6,888 nucleotides of DNA, from NCBI GenBank assembly GCA_902797125.1, contig CADBRS010000113.1, positions 1-6,888 on the forward strand, written 5' to 3'. The notes below the pieces were generated by a model, which worked only from the letters and a program-made list of their open reading frames with translations, did not search any database and was not told the DNA's origin. Positions 1 through 5,765 of this stretch are shown here, piece by piece (position 1 is the first letter of the stretch; each line of letters begins with the position of its first letter). The position numbers and the translations under genes were made by a program. Source of the DNA: an uncultured Ruminococcus sp. Its GTDB lineage: Bacteria > Bacillota > Clostridia > Oscillospirales > CAG-272.

Positions 1-86
1 AGAAGTACTCAAGAGGCCAAAGAGGCGCCCCTGCTAAGGGTGTAGGCTGGGAAACTGGTGCGAGAGTTCGAATCTCTCCTTCTCCG
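1..86 (+). tRNA. tRNA-Ser(GCT), missing first 2 bases
   Basis: Serine tRNA reading AGC/AGU codons. The window opens inside the 5' acceptor strand: bases 1-5 (agaag) pair with 79-83, and the two missing bases would be GG to pair with CC at 84-85. The anticodon stem is 26-30/38-42 around the loop CTGCTAA (31-37), with anticodon GCT at 33-35. The long variable arm (about 43-61) is typical of class II tRNAs such as serine. The T-arm is 62-66/74-78 around TTCGAAT. Base 86 is the discriminator G expected of serine tRNAs. CCA is not encoded (GATC follows), so it must be added after transcription. It is convergent with mtnN. Confidence 0.95.
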
Positions 87-90
87 GATC

Positions 91-117
91 AAGAGACACA
101 TGTGTGTCTCTTTTTTT
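91..117 (+). terminator. Intrinsic terminator of the tRNA-Ser transcript
   Basis: A perfect inverted repeat, AAGAGACACA (91-100) and TGTGTCTCTT (103-112), is followed directly by an unbroken T run (111-117). The hairpin begins five bases after the tRNA discriminator base and points the same way. The innermost pair would have to open to form a 4-base loop. On the minus strand the repeat sits just past the mtnN stop, but no T run follows in that direction, so it is not a convincing terminator for mtnN. Confidence 0.9.
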
Positions 118-118
118 G

Positions 119-805
119 TTACAATTTTTTGAGCATGCAAGTCAGCAATTTGACTGACTGAGCTGCGGCGGAGACCGCAAAGGTTTCAAAACTGACAGGG
201 GCTCCGTCCTCTGCGTTGTCTGAAATGGCTCTCAAAACGATATAGGGGACCTGATTGATAAAGCAGACATGACCGATGGCTCCGCCTTCCATATCGCAAG
301 CGATAGCGCCGAAACGGGACTGCAGGGTGCTTTTAAGTTCGACCGAATCAACAAACTGGTCGCCGGTCGCAATGACACCGAATTCGCCCTTAAGCCCCAG
401 GTCGGCCATCGCATCGCGAGCGGCCTGAATCAACGCCGGGTCACAGGGCAAATGGATCCGATTGATCTGAGAGATCATGCCTTTCGGATCTCCCAGCGGG
501 GAAGTATCCATATCATGCTGGACCGTGCTTGTTGCCACGGCCAGATCTGTAACATGAAGAGAAGGGGATATGGCTCCGCCTACCCCGATGTTGATTAAAT
601 ATTCCGGATGAAACTTGAGGATCATCGTTTGAGCGCAAACGGCGGCGAACACCTTTCCGGGTCCGCACGTGGAAACAACGACGTCGATCCCGTTCAATTT
701 GCCGGACAGAAAAGTCATGCCTGCGTATTCGCAGCGCTGCTTTTCAGTGAGCACTTCACTAATGGCTGTTGTTTCAAGTTGCATAGCACCGATAATGCCT
801 ATCAT
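119..805 (-). CDS. mtnN: 5'-methylthioadenosine/S-adenosylhomocysteine nucleosidase
   Basis: Cytosolic enzyme that cleaves adenine from 5'-methylthioadenosine and S-adenosylhomocysteine, removing inhibitory by-products of SAM use; in many bacteria it also supplies S-ribosylhomocysteine to the AI-2 pathway. The 228-residue protein spans the whole MtnN/Pfs fold at normal family length. It opens with MIGIIGAM. By comparison with the E. coli enzyme, the catalytic/ribose-binding acids are present: E11 (as E12), E173 in DMEGGAIGHVC (as E174) and D196 in RAISD (as D197). The glycine-rich INIGVGGA segment lies at 71-78. I chose ATG at 803-805 because GGAGG (814-818) lies 8 bases upstream and the family normally begins MxIGIIGAM; an upstream in-frame TTG (818-820) overlaps that ribosome site. 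It is the last gene on its strand, 110 bases after a small membrane protein gene. No oddities were seen. Confidence 0.96.
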   Translation of the reverse strand: MIGIIGAMQLETTAISEVLTEKQRCEYAGMTFLSGKLNGIDVVVSTCGPGKVFAAVCAQTMILKFHPEYLINIGVGGAISPSLHVTDLAVATSTVQHDMDTSPLGDPKGMISQINRIHLPCDPALIQAARDAMADLGLKGEFGVIATGDQFVDSVELKSTLQSRFGAIACDMEGGAIGHVCFINQVPYIVLRAISDNAEDGAPVSFETFAVSAAAQSVKLLTCMLKKL

Positions 806-813
806 AGGGAGTT

Positions 814-818
814 CCTCC
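814..818 (-). promoter_or_regulatory. Ribosome binding site deciding the mtnN start
   Basis: GGAGG on the minus strand, 8 bases before ATG at 803-805. It rules out the in-frame TTG at 818-820, which would place the site inside the coding region. The first four bases could form a weak 4-bp hairpin with CTCC (808-811); with only a GAA loop this is unlikely to control translation by itself. Confidence 0.8.
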
Positions 819-844
819 AAAAATGAAACGATAAGAATAGTTGA

Positions 845-883
845 AAACTCCTTTGTACATACTGAGCATGCACAAAGGAGTTT
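845..883 (-). terminator. Long hairpin between the opp operon and mtnN, probable terminator
   Basis: Read on the minus strand, 868-883 pairs with 845-860 over 16 bp, the outer 12 perfect and one inner G-U pair, closing a 7-base loop (GCTCAGT). It starts 33 bases after the stop of the small membrane protein gene and ends about 40 bases before the mtnN start. The T run after it is short (TTTT, then CAAC), so it may be a leaky terminator, a transcript-stabilising 3' end, or a regulatory leader of mtnN. No convincing -35/-10 promoter for mtnN was seen in 806-915. Confidence 0.6.
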
Positions 884-915
884 GGTTCGATTCGCAAGGC
901 AGCAGTGTCAGTATT

Positions 916-1113
916 TCACAGCACTCTGAAAATCCATAAACATAACAGGGAGAGGAGAGTGAGCACGGCCAAACAGGGCAGAACAATGACAAAGAAAGCA
1001 GAGACGACCATCGCAAACTTGTCCTTTGGGGTCACATTTTCTTTGATCATCTGATCAAATTCTTCTTCCTCTTTCTTTGAGGCTTTTTTCAGTCTTTTAA
1101 AAATTCTGAGCAT
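916..1113 (-). CDS. Small single-pass membrane protein at the end of the opp operon
   Basis: I do not recognise this 65-residue protein. It starts with a basic segment (MLRIFKRLKKASKK), then an acidic stretch (EEEEFD, 15-20), and a hydrophobic helix at about 34-63 rich in Val, Leu, Ala and Phe, ending WIFRVL. The positive N-terminus predicts N-inside topology with almost no external tail. ATG at 1111-1113 is preferred because GAGAGGAAG (1120-1128) gives an 8-base spacing; an in-frame TTG at 1147-1149 overlaps the oppF stop and has no comparable ribosome site. It lies 32 bases after oppF on the same strand, so it is probably co-transcribed with the transporter. It could be an accessory or regulatory subunit of the permease, but function is unknown. 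The strong ribosome site and coherent membrane segment argue it is real. Confidence 0.72.
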   Translation of the reverse strand: MLRIFKRLKKASKKEEEEFDQMIKENVTPKDKFAMVVSAFFVIVLPCLAVLTLLSLLCLWIFRVL

Positions 1114-1145
1114 GGAATGCTTCCTCTCGTATCGAAAGATGCCTG

Positions 1146-2768
1146 TCAATCGACAGCCCTTGTTGATTTGCGTTCGGTTTCGGTCTTTGATACATCAAAG
1201 AGATAGTTGCCGTTCTCATCCATCTTCTTTTCCGGGAAATGACAAGCCACAAAATGATTGGGCTCGATTTCTCTCAAAGGTGGAGCAACGCGGCTGCATT
1301 TCTCACAAGCCATGAAGCAACGCGTATGGAATTTACAACCGTGAGGAGGTCTGATCGGACTGGGGATATTGCCTTCCAGAATGATCCGTTCTTTGCTCAA
1401 ACTTTCAATATCCGTTGTCGGGATCGAAGAGAGAAGAGCAACGGTGTACGGATGTCTCGGATCTTCAAATATCGTTTTCGCATCAGAAAGCTCAACGACA
1501 TTTCCAAGATACATGACGCAAATACGGTCGGAAATATAACGAACGACGGACAAGTCGTGAGAGATGAACATGTAGGTCAGGTTCTCTTTCTCACGCAGTT
1601 GCTGCAGAAGGTTGATGATCTGGGACTGAATGGAAACATCCAGAGCGGAAACGCATTCGTCACAAACCACAAATTTCGGCTGGACTGCCAATGCACGGGC
1701 AATGGAAATACGCTGGCGCTGACCGCCGGAGAACTGATGCGGATATCTGTGGAGCATATATTCCTGGAGTCCGCATTCTTCCATGACGCGCACGATATAG
1801 TCACGCATATCCGAATTGCCCTGTTTGAAGAACTTGTGAGTCAAAAGACCTTCTTCAATGATCTGACCGATCGTAAATCTGGGGTTTAGACTGGAATACG
1901 GATCCTGGAAAATGATCTGCAGATCTTTTCTCAGCAACCGCATCTCAGAATACTTCAGACGGGCCAGGTCAACACCGTTGTCCCGCATAGCCTCATATTT
2001 TGCAAATTCTTCGTTTTGCGCATATTCGGCACGGATGTCGGCTACTTTCTTTTCGGCCTGCTCGACCTTTTCCTCAAGGGCTTGAAGTTCTTTCTGAAGT
2101 TTTGCTTTTTTGGCTTCAAACTTTTGAAGTTTGGTGCTTAAATTGGCTTTTGCGCCTTCTTTCGATGCGGCGCTCTTGACAAAACCGATCTCAAGTTCAA
2201 CGTCATTCAGTTCGGCTGCTTTCTTGTTTCTCGGTCTGTAAGCCGAATAGAGTTCTTTCAGCGCGGAGATACCTTTTCTGTCCGGATCATAGGCGTGGAA
2301 TCCGCCGACGACCTTGACAATGTTGGAAAGGCAGGTCTGCTCTTCGGCCTGAGCCAGCGTTAAGTCTTGAAGAACAAAGAATTCTGCCTTGTCTTCGCCG
2401 CCTTCCTCATCGGCTTTTTTTTGCTTTTCTTCGACCTTTTTGGAAGCTTTCTGCAGGGCATGCTCATATTTGTCGAAATGGTTGAGCGTATCGAAAACAT
2501 ATTTAGGAGATATTTCCGTAATCGTTTTTCCGTAGTAGAGCGTTGTGCCCGCAGTTTGCGTGTAAAGCTGAAGAAGAACACGTCCCAGAGTGGATTTGCC
2601 GCAGCCGGATTCACCGACGATACCTAAGGTCTCGCCCTCGTAAATGTCGAGAGTGATTCCGTCATTGGCGCGGTTATAAAGTTGCTCTCTTTGAAAGATG
2701 GAGGATTTAGCAATCGGAAAGTACTTTTTAAGATTCGTGATTGACAGTAATTTCTTTGTGTTCTGCAC
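1146..2768 (-). CDS. oppF: Oligopeptide ABC importer ATPase OppF with a coiled-coil insertion
   Basis: Cytoplasmic ATPase of an oligopeptide/dipeptide importer, expected to pair with OppD below the OppB-OppC channel. The 540 residues compare with about 330 in ordinary OppF. ABC motifs: Walker A GESGCGKST (52-60), Q-loop Q288 in IIFQDPYSSLNPR, signature FSGGQ (346-350), Walker B FVVCDE with E371, and H-loop H404. The extra length is mainly at about 92-272, between Walker A and the Q-loop; 204-262 is a Lys/Glu-rich coiled-coil. After Walker B the usual DEP is DEC (C372). The C-terminal oligopeptide-transporter domain has Cys 478, 484, 488, 491 and 509, a pattern fitting the iron-sulfur site known in some Opp/Dpp ATPases. 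The start is GTG at 2766-2768, 9 bases after AAGGAGG (2778-2784); it overlaps the oppD end by 41 bases, suggesting translational coupling. All ATPase motifs are intact, so it should be active. Confidence 0.93.
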   Translation of the reverse strand: MQNTKKLLSITNLKKYFPIAKSSIFQREQLYNRANDGITLDIYEGETLGIVGESGCGKSTLGRVLLQLYTQTAGTTLYYGKTITEISPKYVFDTLNHFDKYEHALQKASKKVEEKQKKADEEGGEDKAEFFVLQDLTLAQAEEQTCLSNIVKVVGGFHAYDPDRKGISALKELYSAYRPRNKKAAELNDVELEIGFVKSAASKEGAKANLSTKLQKFEAKKAKLQKELQALEEKVEQAEKKVADIRAEYAQNEEFAKYEAMRDNGVDLARLKYSEMRLLRKDLQIIFQDPYSSLNPRFTIGQIIEEGLLTHKFFKQGNSDMRDYIVRVMEECGLQEYMLHRYPHQFSGGQRQRISIARALAVQPKFVVCDECVSALDVSIQSQIINLLQQLREKENLTYMFISHDLSVVRYISDRICVMYLGNVVELSDAKTIFEDPRHPYTVALLSSIPTTDIESLSKERIILEGNIPSPIRPPHGCKFHTRCFMACEKCSRVAPPLREIEPNHFVACHFPEKKMDENGNYLFDVSKTETERKSTRAVD

Positions 2769-3747
2769 TTCTGCGCACCTCCTTGTCAGGATAGAAGCAA
2801 CGGATCAGCTGGCCGTCTCCGGCATCGATCAAAGTCGGTTCCTCATTCAGACACTTCTCCGTACAATATTTGCACCGAGGAGCAAACTTACAACCCTTCG
2901 GCAGAGCCAGCGGGTGGGGAACAACGCCGGGAATCGGTTCAAGCTTGTCGGTAATCGCATCCAGTCTCGGAATAGAAGCCATCAAACCTTCAGTATACGG
3001 ATGACTCATCTTGCAATCCGTAAAAATGGTTCTCGCGGTGCCCTTTTCCACAACCTGGCCGCAATACATGACCACGACATCGTCTGCCATCTCATTGATA
3101 ACGCCCAGATCGTGGGTGATGAAAATGATGGAAGTTCCGTTTTCACGCTGCAAATCGTTCATGAGGCGAAGGATCTGAGCCTGAATCGTGACGTCAAGAG
3201 CCGTGGTTGGCTCATCTGCAATCAGAATTTTCGGTTTGCACGCCAGAGCCATAGCGATCATGACGCGCTGGCGCATACCACCGGACAACTGGTGCGGATA
3301 TTGACGGATGACGGCCTCAGGGTTGGGGATCTGAACGTCGTAAAGCATTTGGATGGCTTTTTGCCAGGCCTCTTTTTTGGTCATCTTCTGGTGAATGATG
3401 AAAGGCTCGGACAACTGTTTTCCAACAGTAAAGACAGGATTCAGGGAGGTCATGGGTTCCTGGAAAATGACAGAAATCGCATTACCCCTGATCTGATATA
3501 GTTCTTCAAGCGACAACTTGGTCAGGTCGCGCCCTTCGAAAAGCACTTCTCCTGATTCAATATAGCCATTTGAATCAAGCAACTGCAGGATCGACATGGC
3601 CGATACAGATTTTCCGGAACCGGATTCGCCGACGATACCGATTGTTTTGCCGGCCTCGACGGTATATGAAACGTCGTTAACGGCTTTGACGATTCCTTTT
3701 TTTGTGCGGAAGAACGTGTGAAGGTGATTGATCTCAAGTAATGGCAT
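2728..3747 (-). CDS. oppD: Oligopeptide ABC importer ATPase OppD
   Basis: Second ATPase of the importer, a cytoplasmic partner of OppF. At 339 residues it has normal OppD/DppD length and no insertion, in contrast to OppF. Motifs: Walker A GESGSGKS (40-47), Q-loop Q96 in VIFQEPMTSLNP, signature LSGGM (154-158), Walker B ILIADEP (174-180) with catalytic E179, and H-loop H212. The C-terminal oligopeptide-transporter domain contains IPGVVPHPLALPKGCKFAPR-type sequence and Cys 286, 292, 295, 299 and 317, consistent with the iron-sulfur cluster found in some members of this family. ATG at 3745-3747 follows AAGGAGG (3754-3760) by 6 bases; that site shares bases with the oppC stop codon, so the two genes are probably translationally coupled. 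The last 17 or so residues are charged and contain the ribosome site of oppF. Confidence 0.96.
   Translation of the reverse strand: MPLLEINHLHTFFRTKKGIVKAVNDVSYTVEAGKTIGIVGESGSGKSVSAMSILQLLDSNGYIESGEVLFEGRDLTKLSLEELYQIRGNAISVIFQEPMTSLNPVFTVGKQLSEPFIIHQKMTKKEAWQKAIQMLYDVQIPNPEAVIRQYPHQLSGGMRQRVMIAMALACKPKILIADEPTTALDVTIQAQILRLMNDLQRENGTSIIFITHDLGVINEMADDVVVMYCGQVVEKGTARTIFTDCKMSHPYTEGLMASIPRLDAITDKLEPIPGVVPHPLALPKGCKFAPRCKYCTEKCLNEEPTLIDAGDGQLIRCFYPDKEVRRSAEHKEITVNHES
2778..2784 (-). promoter_or_regulatory. Strong ribosome binding site for oppF, inside oppD
   Basis: AAGGAGG on the minus strand, 9 bases before a GTG start (2766-2768). It lies within the last codons of oppD and supports a GTG start and a 41-base gene overlap. 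Confidence 0.85.
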
Positions 3748-3758
3748 ACCGTTCCTCC

Positions 3759-5750
3759 TTATCTGTCAGAACTGGACTTCGGATCCATGACGTCACGCAA
3801 AGCATCGCCTATGATGTTGATGCAGATCGTGGTCATGGCCAGGAAAATGGCGGGGAACAACCACTCCCACCAGAAATTCTGGATCGTCGTTGAGTTGTTC
3901 GCTTTATTCAGCATGTTGCCCCAAGTCGGTCTGGGAAGCTGAACGCCGAAGCCCAAGTATGATAGCGTGGATTCTGTCAGCAGGCATCCGGCAAAATCAA
4001 GCGTCAAATTGACGATGATAATGGAGATGACATTCGGCAAAATGTGTTTGAAAGCAATGACGCCTTCCTTAACGCCCATGGCTTTTGCTGCAGTAACGTA
4101 TTCGTTTTCTCGAGTGACAAGCACCTGACCACGAATCATGTGGGCAAGACCCGGCCACGTCAAAACGCCCAGGATGACCATGATGATGAAGATTCTCATG
4201 TCCTCGCTGATGGCAATTCGACCCATAAGGGAGGACAGAATCATGGCAAAGGGAAGGAAGGGGATTGCCGCGACGACCTCAGCCACACGCATGAGAATGA
4301 TATCGACCTTGCCGCCGAAATACCCGGACAGGCATCCGATAATGATACCGATGATTGCGGAAATGATGACCGCAACGGCGCCGATCGTCATGGTCATTCT
4401 ACCACCGTTGACGATACGTTGGAAAATGCTGGCACCATTGTAGTCTGTTCCGAACAGGTAACCGCTGTGACCCCATTTGGTGAGCAGTTTTCCTTCTGCG
4501 TCTACGGCATAGTTTTGGTTGGAGCCGACATACAAGGTGGCAACAGTTCCTTTTGCGTTCTTGACGTCGCACTGACCAAGAACGTCGCCGCCCCAGGCAT
4601 AGATATTGCCTTTGTTGGTCAAGCCGGCATAGTGGTGCGTCCCCGCTTCAATCTGAACAAAATATTCGTCGGAAGCCAAGGTGGGCACCTGGACGGAATT
4701 GGAAGGGAAGTCCCCCGCGAAGCAGACCGTGTGATCCTCCAGCACAAGACAAATCGTGCTGCTGTCAGAAACCATATCAACGATCTGCCGTCCGTTCACA
4801 AAAGTGTTCAGATCGACAGCTTCTCCGCCAACTGCGGTGCGAACGAGCTGATAACGGTCTCCTTTGCCGGTCAGTAACTGGTTGTCCACGATGACAGCCA
4901 TGTCATTTTTCGTAAAGGTGAAGTCCTGGACCTGCTTGCCCATAATCTGCAAGCTGACACGTTCCAGGTTGTTGCAGGTCTTGCCGTTGCCCCACAGATA
5001 CAGTGTGCCGTCATTCATCAGAATGCCGGAAACCTGATAGCCGCATTCCAGCTTTTTGATGTTATTGACATCGACTTTGCCTGTCGGAAGTATGTCGGGA
5101 AGATAAATGGAATCGGAATAGGTATTATTCGGTTTTCCGAATTGTCCCAGAATGTTGTTGCCCCATCCGTAGATCTTGCCCTGATCGTCAATAGCTATGA
5201 CATGATCTTGGCCTGCTGCGACATATTGAATGTTCGCATTCTTGATCTCTTCCGGAATATCCTTCATATCCTTCTTTGTGGTGCCGATCTTTGTGTAGCC
5301 CCAAACATAAACGTTTCCTTCGTTGGAAAGGCCAACGGAGAAAGTAGAATAGGAATCGATCATCTTGATTCCTTCCTTCTTAAGTTTGGAGGGAACACTC
5401 AACATGCCCATGCTGGGACCGATGTTCTGCTGCGTGACTTCCGTGTAGTTATCATCATACTTAGGGAAGAAATGGGGAGCTATGAACACAAAGAGGAACA
5501 TGCAGATCACAATGATCAGGGCACCTACGGCCAGCTTATGGCCTAAGAAACCCCTGACATATTGTCTGAAAGGCGTGACGATTTCTTCAACGTCACTTTT
5601 TTTAGCGAGCTCTTCTTTTTCTGCTTCAGTCAGATTCTCGTTGTCTTTTTCGGCTTCCATCATCTCGCGACTGTGTCCGAAGAAACAACGGGAGAACCAT
5701 CTTCCAATGGTTGAGAAGAACGACTTTTTGTTTTGTTTATTACTCATCAT
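3759..5750 (-). CDS. oppC: OppC permease with an inserted RCC1-like seven-bladed propeller
   Basis: Inner-membrane permease of the importer, pairing with OppB. Its 663 residues are about twice the usual OppC (about 300). Order: a charged cytoplasmic N-terminus (1-60); OppC_N segment with TM1 (about 73-95); a linker; seven RCC1-like repeats (about 128-427); FGTDYNG (433-439), matching the FGTDxxGRD sequence that follows the first external loop in ordinary OppC; then five membrane segments (about 454-474, 483-508, 518-538, 574-590, 630-651). The EAA loop that contacts the ATPases is at about 550-573 (TAAKAMG...HILPN). The propeller therefore occupies the first extracytoplasmic loop and should lie outside the cell, while the transport core is intact. 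ATG at 5748-5750 follows AAGGAAGGG; a TTG one codon upstream and an ATG one codon downstream are alternatives. The gene begins 15 bases after oppB and ends 11 before oppD. The reading frame runs through with no break, so the fusion is not an assembly frameshift. Confidence 0.95.
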   Translation of the reverse strand: MMSNKQNKKSFFSTIGRWFSRCFFGHSREMMEAEKDNENLTEAEKEELAKKSDVEEIVTPFRQYVRGFLGHKLAVGALIIVICMFLFVFIAPHFFPKYDDNYTEVTQQNIGPSMGMLSVPSKLKKEGIKMIDSYSTFSVGLSNEGNVYVWGYTKIGTTKKDMKDIPEEIKNANIQYVAAGQDHVIAIDDQGKIYGWGNNILGQFGKPNNTYSDSIYLPDILPTGKVDVNNIKKLECGYQVSGILMNDGTLYLWGNGKTCNNLERVSLQIMGKQVQDFTFTKNDMAVIVDNQLLTGKGDRYQLVRTAVGGEAVDLNTFVNGRQIVDMVSDSSTICLVLEDHTVCFAGDFPSNSVQVPTLASDEYFVQIEAGTHHYAGLTNKGNIYAWGGDVLGQCDVKNAKGTVATLYVGSNQNYAVDAEGKLLTKWGHSGYLFGTDYNGASIFQRIVNGGRMTMTIGAVAVIISAIIGIIIGCLSGYFGGKVDIILMRVAEVVAAIPFLPFAMILSSLMGRIAISEDMRIFIIMVILGVLTWPGLAHMIRGQVLVTRENEYVTAAKAMGVKEGVIAFKHILPNVISIIIVNLTLDFAGCLLTESTLSYLGFGVQLPRPTWGNMLNKANNSTTIQNFWWEWLFPAIFLAMTTICINIIGDALRDVMDPKSSSDR
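4470..5369 (-). other. RCC1-like beta-propeller domain encoded within oppC
   Basis: Seven repeats of about 40-57 residues, each with the RCC1 pattern of a G/A-x-D/H-type strand, then a D/N-x-G-x-h-Y-x-W-G strand pair. Positions in the 663-residue protein are about 128-151 (GNVYVWG), 174-205 (GKIYGWGNNILGQFG), 231-256 (GTLYLWGNG), 274-298 (NQLLTGKGD), 323-347 (HTVCFAGD), 364-395 (GNIYAWGGDVLGQCD) and 403-427 (GKLLTKWG). Blades 1-3 and 6 are canonical; blades 4 and 5 lack the WG. Seven is the number needed to close an RCC1 propeller. Known RCC1 domains mostly mediate protein binding; any ligand here is unknown. Confidence 0.88.
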
Positions 5751-5765
5751 CAAAACCGCCCTTCC

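Noticed and set aside
91..112. Inverted repeat as a bidirectional terminator also serving mtnN
   Set aside because: On the minus strand the bases after the stem are GATCC with no T run, so only the plus-strand direction is supported.
1..120. tRNA-Ser 3' end as an integration (att) site for a mobile element
   Set aside because: No integrase, no repeated copy of the tRNA end, and only housekeeping or transport genes follow in the window.
774..1016. Minus-strand 80-residue reading frame across the mtnN upstream gap, cysteine- and serine-rich
   Set aside because: It overlaps both the small membrane gene and the mtnN start, runs through the hairpin, and has low-complexity composition with no ribosome site that I can see; a chance frame.
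2698..3501. Plus-strand 267-residue open frame opposite oppD
   Set aside because: It is antisense to a gene with all ABC ATPase motifs intact and shows no recognisable domain.
4044..4877. Plus-strand 277-residue open frame rich in His, Asp and Asn opposite oppC
   Set aside because: It is the antisense of well-conserved oppC; the His/Asp/Asn-rich composition is what the complement of membrane-protein codons gives, and no ribosome site or family similarity was seen.
3759..5750. Possibility that oppC plus the propeller is an assembly chimera or frameshift fusion
   Set aside because: The frame is continuous, the junctions fall exactly at the TM1-FGTD loop, the propeller has a full set of seven blades, and ribosome sites and gene spacing on both sides are normal.
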